From NCBI GenBank assembly GCA_047495785.1, contig JBLDXI010000050.1, positions 124,001-188,000 of the forward strand: 64,000 bases of DNA. The letters run 5' to 3'. This DNA comes from Lepidodermella squamata (Eukaryota > Gastrotricha). The notes beneath the pieces were generated by a model that did not search any database, was not told where the DNA came from, and saw only the letters and a list, made by a program, of their open reading frames with translations. A program made the translations under genes and the position numbers. Below, piece after piece: positions 1 through 14,560 of this stretch (its first letter is position 1; every line of letters starts with the position of its first letter).

Positions 1-1
1 C

Positions 2-250
2 CTATTCCAATCAGACCCGATAACTCCTATACCACTCGACGACTACGGCCAACCGGACGAGGCTGGGAAGCGATACCCACCCGGGGCCTATTTCCGATAC
101 GCCTGTAACGATGGCTACAACAAGATTGACGAAGATCTGGACACAATTTACTGCCGAAATGGCGGATATTGGCTTACGAAGCTTAACAAAGAGATTGGAG
201 AGATTTGCTTGTTTTTCCCTAACTGGATGGCTCAAAAACGGCTAAAATAG
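2..250 (+). CDS. Sushi/CCP-domain protein, 3' end only
   Basis: The frame runs open from the window edge to TAG at 248-250, so only the last 82 residues are visible. They read like the second half of a sushi (complement control) module: a YPPGAYFRYACNDGY stretch, then a Cys before a G-Y-W motif, then a closing Cys. Such modules form extracellular binding domains. An AATAAA lies directly after the stop. The real start and the number of modules are outside the window. The minus-strand reading frame over the same bases has no recognisable content. Confidence 0.6.
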   Translation, partial: LFQSDPITPIPLDDYGQPDEAGKRYPPGAYFRYACNDGYNKIDEDLDTIYCRNGGYWLTKLNKEIGEICLFFPNWMAQKRLK

Positions 251-368
251 AAATAAAACAATCTATTGTATTAGAAAAATGTACTAAAGTGATTTTTTTG
301 CTTACAACCTATTCAAAGTCAACTTGGGTGGGGCGGGGAGCTACATAGTACCATTCAGTGCTTTAACA

Positions 369-827
369 ATGAGATTTCAATTAGCTCTATGGCTTCTCGG
401 TGCTTGGTTGGGCTTTTCTGTTGGCAGGGTTACTTTCCAGGCAGATTACGGGGCTGATTGCTTCTTCGACTCGCAGTGCTTTTCCGTACTCGAATGCAAG
501 AAGGTAAACGAAACGTATCAGCGCGGGGAGTGCTCTTGCAAGGACGATTGGATCTGGAACGCCTCGGACCAGCAATGTGTCGATCCGGAGCCTGAGACAA
601 CGACTACGAGTACTACGACTCAAAGTACAACACCAGCGACTACGCTGAGCCCGGAGGACATGTTTAATGCGGCGATGGCCAAGTGCAACTTGAATTGTCA
701 GCAGGTCTATCGGAAGAAATACATTGGGCTAGTTGCGGCTGGATCTTGTGAAGTTGTTGGAGATCCGGCTAAAATCTCTGTTATTTGCCCGAGAGGATAC
801 ACCTGTAAATGCTACTTGCTACTTTGA
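369..827 (+). CDS. Secreted Cys-rich protein, EB-like module and Thr-rich linker
   Basis: I chose the ATG at 369 because it begins a classical signal peptide (MRFQLALWLLGAWLGFSVG); the frame is open further upstream but without signal-like sequence. The mature part has a six-Cys block (about residues 27-70) with spacing like the nematode and insect EB module, including C-S-C-K-D-D-W. A linker of Thr/Ser/Glu follows, then a C-terminal Cys-rich tail (CNLNC, CPRGYTCKC). The predicted product is 152 residues, extracellular, with the linker probably O-glycosylated. It is intronless and an AATAAA follows the stop at about 841. The module assignment rests on Cys spacing only; the ligand is unknown. 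Confidence 0.65.
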   Translation: MRFQLALWLLGAWLGFSVGRVTFQADYGADCFFDSQCFSVLECKKVNETYQRGECSCKDDWIWNASDQQCVDPEPETTTTSTTTQSTTPATTLSPEDMFNAAMAKCNLNCQQVYRKKYIGLVAAGSCEVVGDPAKISVICPRGYTCKCYLLL

Positions 828-1764
828 ATTGATCCAAGCTAATAAAGAAGTTGAGACACAATGCAGCAGAGTGGTTCAAATTAGTTTGGGAATTTTCACT
901 TAAAGAGAGGAATTAACCCTCCTTAATAGATTTCACTCTAGACTCCAGATGTGAAGTAGTAATTTAACTTAAGCATGTGCCTGCGTGACTAAAGAATTGA
1001 AAGAATTAATCAAGGATATGAGTCAATTTCGCCAGTCGAAGACTAGCCAAGAAACCAGTGATTGTCGCATCTAACGTTGCTATGACTAGTCGCTGAATTT
1101 CTGTTGCTGCACGATTCCGGATGGAAAACCGGATCTGCATCGCGACAGCTACCAACAAGAGATTTCGACGACCTCGTTTTTCACCTCATTTTGTCAAATT
1201 TTTAGTTTTGCACGTGAAATTGCTTTTGAATAAAATTAGGGTTTTCGCTGTTCTATTGACTTTCCTAAGATTCTCGAGAAAATGCGTTTTCTGGGGGTTT
1301 TGAGGCCAATTCCGAGCAAAATGCTGCCCAAATTTGTGGCAGTTTCAAACCATTGAGAAACATATGTTTGTATGTATTGTATTGTATTGTATTATATTGA
1401 TTGTATTGAATTGTATGTATTGAGGCATTATTTGCTTTTTGAGCCCATCCGCATAGCTGATAGCCGACCCGTTAGGTTTGAGATCCCAAGAGACCAACCC
1501 TGGTTTTCATCAGAATTTCCCGCTCTACAGGATGATACACATATACCTCTAGGCCATGAATAATTGAGCGCTATGGGTAATTATATGTTCACATAATTTT
1601 ACACGTTGGACATTTTTCTATTGTTCAGACCTCAGACCCACAGGAAGTTTGATATTCGGGAAGTTCGAAATTACAAGTGACGCGTGATCGATGAGTTATA
1701 TTCGGCTGTATCGTCATTTCAGCGTTGCAGCTACACATAATAAAAACCCCGCGGTATCAACTAC
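828..1764 (+). other. Intergenic, no gene recognised
   Basis: Small open frames here have no family-like content. The only structure I see is a run of degenerate TGTAT/TGTATTG repeats at about 1368-1420. The promoter of the channel gene at 1765 should lie at the right end. Confidence 0.5.
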
Positions 1765-2934
1765 ATGGCATCCCTTATAATTTTGCTTTTGGTGGTTGAG
1801 CTGGCGTCTGTAGAAGCTGCGTCATCAGCAGCTGGGAAGTTTGAGGCGAGATTCGCTGAATCCTGTCCAGCAGTTCTGTCAAAAAGTCTACCGATGGATC
1901 AAGCGGTTTACACCAACAACAGCCGTCCGATTGTCGTGAATATCAAAATGCTTCTCCATCATTTCGTCGGTATCGATGACGTGGAGCAAAAGCTGTCTCT
2001 TCTTGCGCAGCTGTCTATGCATTGGGCGTTGCCATGCGAAACTCCGGATTGCACAGATTTATTACCTGAACCAGAGTGCAATATGCCCTACCGTGATGAC
2101 TTATATTTCAAGGTTCCCGCTTTGGATATATGGACGCCGGAGATTTATCATTTTACAGCATTTCATTCGCCTTTTTTTGGTCGCAGAAACATTGATCAGG
2201 TCTGGATCTATCCATTTTATCCACGTGAAGTAAATTATATCGTGTTTGACCGGTTCGATGTTTCCTGCACAGATTTCAGTTACAGAAAATTCCCGTTCGA
2301 CACCCAAGCCTGCTCTTTAGTTTTCGAATCAGCTGATGCTAACAGGGACGTGGCGCTGTACCTTCAAAAATTTGAAATCGACACAGCTGCGCGCAACTCC
2401 TTCATCGTGGACTCGGATATATGGTCTCTTGTGGAGCCCCTTGAGAATGTCAGCAAACCATCCTCGCATGGAAGCGGCACGTTCGTTGTTGACCAAGTAA
2501 ATTTGACAATGAGATTCCGGCGCAAAAGTGGCTACTACGTCTGTAACATTTTCGTCCCAACTATCACACTTTTTGTTCTTCAAGTGGTTTCTTTGATTGC
2601 CGAGTCTGTAAATAGAGATCAATCAGCGTTTTGCGTGACTGTCGTGCTTTCCTATGTGGTATTTCTCACCTTGATTTTTGGCATGATTCCGACAACTTCA
2701 GACCATGTATACCTTGTGTACATGGTCGCAGCTAAATTTATCGTGGCAGTCATGATCACGGCTTACACTTGTTTGAGTCCTAGTATTTCTCAGTCTCTAA
2801 AATCTCGTGTTGTCGAGTTACACAAATCGCTGACTATACCAATGCATCGGTTTATGGACCTGGGGATTGTTGGAGCGGCAGGCCTTATTGTAATTATTAT
2901 TGATGCTGTTCTTTTCTCCCTCATGCTATCTTGA
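1765..2934 (+). CDS. Cys-loop ligand-gated ion channel subunit, intronless (copy 1)
   Basis: This 389-residue protein has a signal peptide (residues 1-18), an extracellular ligand-binding domain and four membrane segments, so it should form part of a pentameric neurotransmitter-gated channel in the plasma membrane. The Cys-loop is visible (CTDFSYRKFPFDTQAC) but holds 14 residues between the cysteines instead of the usual 13. M1 starts at SGYYVCNIF, M2 at QSAFCVTVV, M3 at HVYLVYMV, and M4 is the C-terminal LIVIIIDAVLFSLMLS. The M3-M4 loop is only about 30 residues. There is no P-A-R motif before M2, so a cation channel is more likely than an anion channel (inference). It has no intron and closely resembles the two copies near 55 and 61 kb. 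The ligand is unknown. Confidence 0.9.
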   Translation: MASLIILLLVVELASVEAASSAAGKFEARFAESCPAVLSKSLPMDQAVYTNNSRPIVVNIKMLLHHFVGIDDVEQKLSLLAQLSMHWALPCETPDCTDLLPEPECNMPYRDDLYFKVPALDIWTPEIYHFTAFHSPFFGRRNIDQVWIYPFYPREVNYIVFDRFDVSCTDFSYRKFPFDTQACSLVFESADANRDVALYLQKFEIDTAARNSFIVDSDIWSLVEPLENVSKPSSHGSGTFVVDQVNLTMRFRRKSGYYVCNIFVPTITLFVLQVVSLIAESVNRDQSAFCVTVVLSYVVFLTLIFGMIPTTSDHVYLVYMVAAKFIVAVMITAYTCLSPSISQSLKSRVVELHKSLTIPMHRFMDLGIVGAAGLIVIIIDAVLFSLMLS

Positions 2935-3105
2935 ACTCTCAAATTCTCATCCCAATTTCTAATTTTCAGTAATTTTTATCACTGAGCTTTCAATCACTCA
3001 CGTGGCGCCAGTGCCCCATGGTTGGTATAATTTATTTAATGTGAACGACTAGGTATCTATTAAATAAAGTACCTGAGGAAATTTAAGTTGTGTATGTCCT
3101 TTTAG

Positions 3106-3430
3106 GCAAAAGAAAATCGAGTTATTCAAGGCTGCTTTCGTAGTGCAGGGAAAGCAACCACGTATCCAAACTCGAGGATCTTATTTCGTTGTTCTATTGA
3201 CAGGAACATTTCATGGTATCACCATAGTCGAGAAGGAATGCATGCCAGTCACACCTGAGGCTTATAACGGGTGTAAGACGCGGGCCACTGTAACCATCCC
3301 GATCCTCGATTGCAAATGCAACGATCGAGATTACTGCAACAGCTCCCCAAAGGCGAATTCTGCTGTTTCAGCGCTCATACTCGCATTTATCTGGTTTTTG
3401 TTAGAGATTTTGATCAGTGATCAAGCTTGA
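3106..3430 (+). CDS. Ly6/uPAR (three-finger) protein, last exon
   Basis: The frame opens behind a plausible splice acceptor (CCTTTTAG ending at 3105) and ends at TGA 3428-3430. The C-terminal half carries the hallmark end of a Ly6/uPAR fold: spaced cysteines, then C-K-C-N-D-R-D-Y-C-N. A hydrophobic tail follows (SAVSALILAFIWFLLEILI), as expected for a GPI-anchor signal. It is probably a small cell-surface protein. No ATG lies in this exon, and I could not place a first exon in the 170 bp between it and the channel gene. The gene may be 5'-truncated. Confidence 0.5.
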
Positions 3431-3708
3431 TATTTGAACAATATATCCGAGCTGTAACCTTCCTGTTCTGTTATGCGTTTATTTTTTGCTCGTTACAGTA
3501 ATTTTTGGCAAAGAACAAAGAAGAAGCGTGTCTTCTTTCAAACAGCACACATGTCAACAAATAAACGTAGAGTAAAAATACTTTATTCAACAGCTTGTTT
3601 ATGACCTCTTTGTTCTCAGTTAAGCACAGTACTCGTAGCATACAACACATAGTATAATGACCGGCACGCATGAAAGCACTGGAATTGGCTCGTTATTGTT
3701 ACAATGAA

Positions 3709-4593
3709 TCACCACCACGTTTTTGGATAAGTCCTCTTCATTACTAAATTATTGAAAATCCAAGCAACAATGACCATAACAATCGCACCACAAGCGATAG
3801 GGAGGACTACGAAGATGAAAGCAGTGCCGTCTCGAGGTATCGGGCTGAAAGTTGCCCCGACAAGGGCTGTCGCGCCACCCGGGGGATGCGTCGTCCCAGT
3901 CAGTCGCATCGCAGCAACAGCTAGAGCCACTGATAACGGGGTGGCGACTAACGGGTAGTCGTAGAGCGCCAATCGGACGCAAATGCCGAGAATCGCGCTG
4001 ATAACATGCCCGCCTACAACGTTTCTCGGTTGGGCCAAGGGCGAGTCGTAAGCGTCGTAGGTCAGGACTGAAGTCGCTCCGAATGAGAAGGCAACGAATG
4101 CTAGTGGCAGGTTATCATGTGCCTTCGGGTCGTAGTACTTGTAGATCAACTCGTATTGGAACAACGCGACAACTAGCATTCCGATGAAGGAGATAAGGAA
4201 AGAAGCTAGGGCGTGAAGGAACAGGTTCTTCGCCTCCTCTGGGCTGCAGCATTCACATTTTTTCGCCGGAGGTTTCGCGGGGGCTTGAGACGTTCCAGGG
4301 GCGACCAAAGGAATGGCTTGATTCACCGGTTCGCCAGGCTTCAGCTGAGGCTTCCCAACAAGTTTCCTGAAGTAGTTGATAAAGTAGAGCTCGACAGGAT
4401 TTTGCCGTTGTTGCTTTCGTTGTGGTTTAGGCTCTTCAGCCATTTTCGACTCGAAAGTGGTGATGGTTGCGATTTCGCAGCCGTCGGCCATTTTTATACC
4501 CGGCGCTTTGTCGGAGTAGCAGCAGTGTGATGGCGGTGGTGAGAGAAAAACACTACGAGTTGGCTTGCCACCACTGTGGCGCACAGGCGGCAT
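3709..4593 (-). CDS. HPP-family integral membrane protein, intronless
   Basis: The 294-residue protein has a basic, Pro-rich cytosolic N-terminus (about 1-120), then four or five hydrophobic segments. Both signature motifs of the HPP family are present: SPLAQPRNVVGGH and THPPGGATAL. Family members are known as inner-membrane proteins in bacteria and fungi and as chloroplast nitrite transporters in plants. The substrate here cannot be read from sequence. A second ATG at residue 35 could be the true start. The gene has no intron, unlike most neighbours, and the family is rare in animals as far as I know, so horizontal acquisition is possible. A CCECC-like cluster (KKCECCSPEE) precedes the first membrane segment. 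Confidence 0.88.
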   Translation of the reverse strand: MPPVRHSGGKPTRSVFLSPPPSHCCYSDKAPGIKMADGCEIATITTFESKMAEEPKPQRKQQRQNPVELYFINYFRKLVGKPQLKPGEPVNQAIPLVAPGTSQAPAKPPAKKCECCSPEEAKNLFLHALASFLISFIGMLVVALFQYELIYKYYDPKAHDNLPLAFVAFSFGATSVLTYDAYDSPLAQPRNVVGGHVISAILGICVRLALYDYPLVATPLSVALAVAAMRLTGTTHPPGGATALVGATFSPIPRDGTAFIFVVLPIACGAIVMVIVAWIFNNLVMKRTYPKTWW

Positions 4594-6109
4594 TTTTTGA
4601 AAAAAAATCGCCTATTCAATATTTTATGAGTTGTGCGTGTTAAATTATCATTGGCGCAGATGATATTTTACCGAAAGATCGCTATCTATAATACAGCGTT
4701 ATAGGGAGCTAGGCAGAACTCACGAATTTTAATTATCTAGATAGCGATCTCAGGTCGCGAATGACGTGCGTCAGAATATGGCCATGAAATTGAAGATAGC
4801 TGCTTACATTCGTTCAGCCTTGGTGAAATATCAGAAGCGAGAGCTATTCTGATGTTATAGAATACAGTTTTCGAAATCTAATAGCTGCACCCAAGGCTTT
4901 GTATTTTTACAAATGACTTTTGATAGCGGAACCTTTAAATAAGGACTATACAAGGTGCTTCATAATTCGTAATTTGCAAATTTTCGGAAAATGGAGATCT
5001 CAAGTGTTACACAATGATCAAGGGCGAGATTTTCTTAGCATTAATTCAATTAATCCAATAAGGTAATGTAAAAATACAGAAATACAATTAATTTATGGAA
5101 ATTTTAACTCAGAATTCTGGAATTTTGTTTATCGTATTTCCTAGAAAAGTGTGCCAAAGAAATTTAAAAAGTAAGTAAAATTTATGAGCTTTTCCTAACA
5201 GTGAAAGAGACATTTCAAGTAAATTAATGACAATATGCCAAAAACGATGAATAGGAACATATCTGTAGTGCCTGCACTGACCATATTGTAATAATGTTTA
5301 ATATTAAAGCTTGATATGTTTTTGAAAAAAATAGTCCTAAGTGCTGTAGTGTGTAAAATAATGAATGAGCTGTCGCGTGCTGGTTTCATTTTTTTCCGGA
5401 GTATTCTTTAGTTTGCTTCCTGCTTCAAAATACTACATAACTGAGTCACTACTATTAGGCTTGTGATCGAAAGAAAATTTCAAACTTTGAGTTTCAAAAA
5501 TAATAGAATGGGTTATCCTAGTGGGTCAATATTTCTCCCACACATAGCTCTTAGGTATGGCTAACACCAGGTAAAATTGGGTTATTATCCGATCGTTGAT
5601 TGCTGCGTAAAAGAATTCGCAAACTTACGCTATTCCTTCGATCAGAACCCTAAATTATACTGGATTTGTTGGTTTCCTTTGCGATAGTTTCGAGTCAGGT
5701 GGACAGAAACCATTGACCAGCATGTAATTCAATATTCAACCCTTGCCTAGCAGAATTCGTCAATTTTATCATGAAAAAGTAGCCCATTTAATCATAAAGG
5801 ATGCTTCGCGAACCCGTATGGTTTTCTCAATATTGCAGTCTCATTTTTTATCAAATTTTTCAAATTCGAATAAATAACGTGTGTTCTGCCTCGAAATTGT
5901 GCAGTAGACAGCAGAAGAATCGGAGCGACAGTTGCGCTTCTAGCTAAATCGATAGAATGATGTATGAATGACGCTCACCCATTCTTACCAGTGCATTGGC
6001 TGAGCTTATCAAATATTCCGCATTCAATCGAATGTAGTCTACATCGATTTCACGGGTAATATAACCAGTTGCCGCTTTTACGCCTTACGGAGAAACGTTA
6101 TTGGAAAAC
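4594..6109 (+). other. Intergenic, with one perfect inverted repeat
   Basis: No convincing gene. A perfect 13-bp inverted repeat (AGATCGCTATCTA at 4676-4688, its complement at 4738-4750) flanks a 49-base spacer just upstream of the HPP gene. It could be a small foldback element or a regulatory hairpin. The rest is AT-rich and featureless. Confidence 0.5.
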
Positions 6110-6585
6110 ATGAATCAAACAACATTATCCTCGAGTTCAAACTCGACAGAAACAACGACCAACAAACGGCCATTTTTCTACCAATTTGAAAATGTAAGCC
6201 TTTTCAAGCGATGAATAACTCAACAGCCACATTTTCTTTGCGTTTCCAGACCGACTTTATAGGACACTGGGAATTCTCAGGCCCTGTAATAAGCGGCACC
6301 CTAATTGTCGTATCTCTATGCATTGGCATTACAGCCTTGGTCATATGGAAGTCGAACCAAGCGGACGAGCAAAGGAGGGCAACTACGGCACAACGGACGG
6401 ATACTGAAGCCAACGTGACTATAGTACAACCTTTATTGCCAGCAATTTCTTCAACAATAACAACGGAAGATACCCATCCGACAGAGACGACAAACTCCCC
6501 CGGGGCGAGTTGTGTTGTAGCAACGGAACAACTAAGTTCAATTAAGGAGACAATTTATAGAGGGGAAGGAACGAGCAACGAATAA
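6110..6585 (+). CDS. Small single-pass membrane protein, function unknown
   Basis: Model: exons 6110-6193 and 6250-6585, a 56-bp intron (GTAAGC..TTTCCAG), 139 residues. The N-terminus is Ser/Thr/Asn-rich with N-glycosylation sequons, followed by one membrane segment (about residues 37-60, TLIVVSLCIGITALVIW), then a polar Thr/Glu-rich tail. This suggests a type I or type III plasma-membrane protein with a glycosylated ectodomain. An in-frame ATG at 6211 inside the proposed intron would give a 124-residue alternative with no splicing. I recognise no family. The frame is long for AT-rich DNA and the splice sites are good, but there is no homology support. Confidence 0.45.
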
Positions 6586-6989
6586 AGGGGAATAACAATA
6601 ATCTGTCTTTTTGTAACGAGCAACGTTTCCTGGTTTAGCCTAATTCCGTTTCAAGCCTAAGCAGCAATTACCTACTCACACACAAGCAGCGTATAAATCA
6701 TTCACGCCAGGTTAACGTGTAGGCCTGAGCCAAATTCGTGAAACAATAAAGCCGCTCAGTACACGGCTATATGCGACGTCACGAGCGTGAAAGGGAAAGC
6801 GTACTGAAACATGAGTCGATGCAGCAGCGTAAGATGAAAAAGCGGTGAGTTGTGCATGAAAAAACTAAACGCAGCAATTTGAATCAGCCTCAAAGCATAA
6901 ATAACGCGAATACATGGCTGTGCCGGAGTTATTCACTCGTTGATAATTCATCCGGCAAGTCATATCCTCTTAACTTTTTGATTAACTAA
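6586..6989 (+). other. Intergenic, nothing recognised
   Basis: Short spacer that should carry the promoter of the C2-like gene. I see no repeat or conserved element in it. Confidence 0.4.
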
Positions 6990-7862
6990 ATGCCCGACAA
7001 AGACTTCATCACTTGTAAATCAATGGCAGTTAAGCCAGATAATCGAATGTTGGAGGAACATTTGTTCCTTCGATGCGACGTGGTCCATTATTCGAATTTC
7101 AACCCGGAAGTTACATTCTGCATCACTGTTCGGCAATGTGACAGCAATGGATTGGTGATAGATCATAAAACTTTCCCTCGGAAACTTGGTCAAACCTTTG
7201 ATAGCCGAGTGAGGTAACACAATCATTACCTAATCATCCCTATTCATCCCTATAACTGATTTGTCTTATAGGAAAAATCGATTTTACGATATCAAAGTTC
7301 ATTCAACTTCGAATTTTGCTGAATCGTTAATCCTTGGAAGATGCTCGATGGCTCTTTCAGATTTATCTGATATTTGCTCCAAAAACGGTCTGGTCACAAC
7401 TGTCCCGGTAAGTCGGACACATTTTGCAGGTGATTCATTAGCTACAACTTCCGGTTTTTGTTTTAGTGCGATCTCGAGCCGAAAAATTCGGGAAAATTAA
7501 CACTTCGAGTTCGCCTCTTAAAAGAGTCTACAAGCCCCCCTGCAACTAGGGCCCCTCCTGTAATAAGGCAATCAATCGTCTCGTCAACTGGAAGTTCGTC
7601 CAGAAACAGCCAAAGGCTGTCTAATTTCTCGGCAGTTGAGAACGATTACGAAGCTCTGGTCAAACCTTTAATTCAGGTATTTTCGCGAAAATTCCTCCTT
7701 AAATCTAGGATAACTTTGTATTTTGTTCTATAGATTCCCTCTTTATCCTATGAAAGTGACCACGTTGTAGTCCAACGTCCCACTTCATCAATATCAACGA
7801 CATCAAGCTCTTCCGGTCAAAAACGGCGGTCTAGTTTATTCGAGAAATTGTTCAAAAAATAA
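6990..7862 (+). CDS. C2-like domain protein, four exons
   Basis: Model: exons 6990-7213, 7272-7407, 7467-7676 and 7734-7862, with introns of 58, 58 and 57 bp. All junctions keep frame and the product is 232 residues. The first 120 residues look like a beta-sandwich: a cysteine-containing strand (LFLRCDVVHY), F-Y-D-I-K-V, then L-G-R-C-S-M-A-L-S-D-L and S-G-K-L-T-L-R-V-R-L, a pattern reminiscent of C2 domains. No five-aspartate calcium site is evident. The second half is Ser-rich, probably disordered, with a basic C-terminus (KRRSSLFEKLFKK) that could contact membranes. The stop codon lies inside an AATAAA-like run. The C2 assignment is tentative. Confidence 0.6.
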
Positions 7863-7873
7863 AAAAAAATAAT

Positions 7874-9043
7874 TCAAGCAACAAATGTGCAGTAATCTAT
7901 ATAGGTACTGTTGCTGGTTACATTTGTAGAGAACTGACAATTGCCACCCATAACGCAGTCCGCAGTGAATTGCACCTCGTCATTGCGGCAAATCGACTCC
8001 ATTGTCGCAGTTATGAGCACTGAGACAATGGTCATTGTTTCGAAGAAGAAACTGGCAAGACGCCATTGCCATCTTATCGCAAATTTAGGCCGAGGTTTTG
8101 CGACAGGCTTTTTACTACAACACGACTTGCCAACCTCAACCATCTCATCTTCGTCTGATATTTTATGAACTATATGCATTACTTCATCATCCTCCTCAGA
8201 CATAACAACCAGTTTTATATCATTCGATAGGTCGATGTCTAGATTTGAAATACTTCCGCCAACCGGGTTTGAAAAGGCAGGGTCGAACTCGGTTTGAGTG
8301 GCGATTGTCGCAGACTTAGGCGGCATGTACGGGATTTCAGTGAAAAATAGATCGAAGATCTTAGAGTCGTATCTTCGATGGGTGAAACGCTTCAGTACCC
8401 CTTTGATCAACATTTGAGACAGTAGGAACAGGCAGACAAATGTGACTGTAGTCCAGCATAAGATGTTGAACAGCGTCCTGTGTTGCATGTTCTCATCCAG
8501 GCTCAACGTCCAGCGAATGTTTGTCGCAGTGTTGATAGTCATGAATGCAAAAGTTCCGATCAAATGAAAGGCGTTACTTATAGCTATCGGGATTTTGAAG
8601 CAATAGAAATTACAAAATGCGATCTTACCGCCTCCATCAGTGTGGAAAATCCCGATAAGAGGTAGACATAGGACTGAAATCAAATCGAGCCAGAACAACA
8701 CCCGTTCAGTATCATCCACGTTTTGAGTATAGGAATTGTACTGGCTGATGTAAAGAGCTGCTAAGCTACTTCCGATAATACAGGTTAGGGTTAGCAAGAA
8801 TCGATGACCAGCTCGTTTCGGATCAGCACAGTGCGAGCTGATCGTGTCATACAGCCCTTCTTTATCTTTGAAAATCAGATAAAGCGTTGCGTAGATGAAG
8901 TAAGGCAACATGAATGTCAGGATGAGGATCATGAGGATGTAGAGAAACACGGTCACGAATGGTGTGAAGTGCTCCGGCCGTGGAGGGGGAGCGATTGGAT
9001 GGTCGCCAAAGAGAAAATCCGTGTCATTGCTGAATTCTGACAT
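7874..9043 (-). CDS. Multipass membrane protein, family unknown
   Basis: A 389-residue intronless frame with a short acidic N-terminus containing a Pro-rich PPPRPEH stretch. Six hydrophobic segments lie at roughly residues 27-55, 83-103, 115-135, 148-170, 190-215 and 325-348. Between the fifth and sixth is a soluble region of about 110 residues with acidic patches (MSEEDDEV, ISDEDEM) and a CC-containing basic stretch. The tail after the last segment has several cysteines and N-glycosylation sequons, so it probably faces outward. I do not recognise the family. The stop lies 11 bp from the stop of the convergent C2-like gene, so the two 3' ends must overlap. Confidence 0.6.
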   Translation of the reverse strand: MSEFSNDTDFLFGDHPIAPPPRPEHFTPFVTVFLYILMILILTFMLPYFIYATLYLIFKDKEGLYDTISSHCADPKRAGHRFLLTLTCIIGSSLAALYISQYNSYTQNVDDTERVLFWLDLISVLCLPLIGIFHTDGGGKIAFCNFYCFKIPIAISNAFHLIGTFAFMTINTATNIRWTLSLDENMQHRTLFNILCWTTVTFVCLFLLSQMLIKGVLKRFTHRRYDSKIFDLFFTEIPYMPPKSATIATQTEFDPAFSNPVGGSISNLDIDLSNDIKLVVMSEEDDEVMHIVHKISDEDEMVEVGKSCCSKKPVAKPRPKFAIRWQWRLASFFFETMTIVSVLITATMESICRNDEVQFTADCVMGGNCQFSTNVTSNSTYIDYCTFVA

Positions 9044-9640
9044 GATGTTAGCGAGGTGTGGCTTTGTTTGAAAGACTTGTTTTCTAAAAAAGCTACCGAT
9101 GCGCGTTTTTTAGCCTTATCATAGAACAAACATTCTTTTATCACAGGAAGAGATATTGCTTAATGAAGAGATAACGTCATTGCGGCTTTTTTTATCGAGA
9201 AAATTCTAAATTTCCATTTTTTAGGTTAATTTTTTCATGAAATTCATTTTTTTCTTCGCCATGGTAGAAATCTTATTATTCAACTTGTTTGCTATTAGGA
9301 AAATTCATTTGAAATTTATATAAAATTATTCATGCCTTAAAGTTGAAAATGAATCATCTTATTTTTTTTTATGAATTTCGAAAAATTGGTGATAGATGCA
9401 CCAATTTCTATGCCTATTTCAAACTAAAGTGAGCCATTACGCAAATTTATTTGGATACGTAACTTATCTCTGCGTGACTCTTTAAACCAGACATCGTGTG
9501 ACTCGAATTTATCTGAGGGCAAGAAGATACCCCCTTACTTCTTATCAGCAGGCAACTACGCAGTGCGCATTGCTTACTTAGATGATAACAACTGGTACGG
9601 AGCGGCCCGAAATTTACCAAGTGTTCTTATTTTACCCAAA
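9044..9640 (+). other. Divergent intergenic region
   Basis: AT-rich spacer between the divergently oriented multipass-protein and PEP-synthase-like genes. It should hold both promoters. No conserved element or repeat was recognised. Confidence 0.4.
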
Positions 9641-14438
<4,798 letters not shown>

Positions 14439-14560
14439 AGCTATATAATTACTATCATATTAGAATAATTATTTTGATTACATTCAAATTATAAAAACTT
14501 GTCACGTACACATATCAGCTTTACGATGGAAATAAAAAAGTAATTGAACAACGTAAAATT

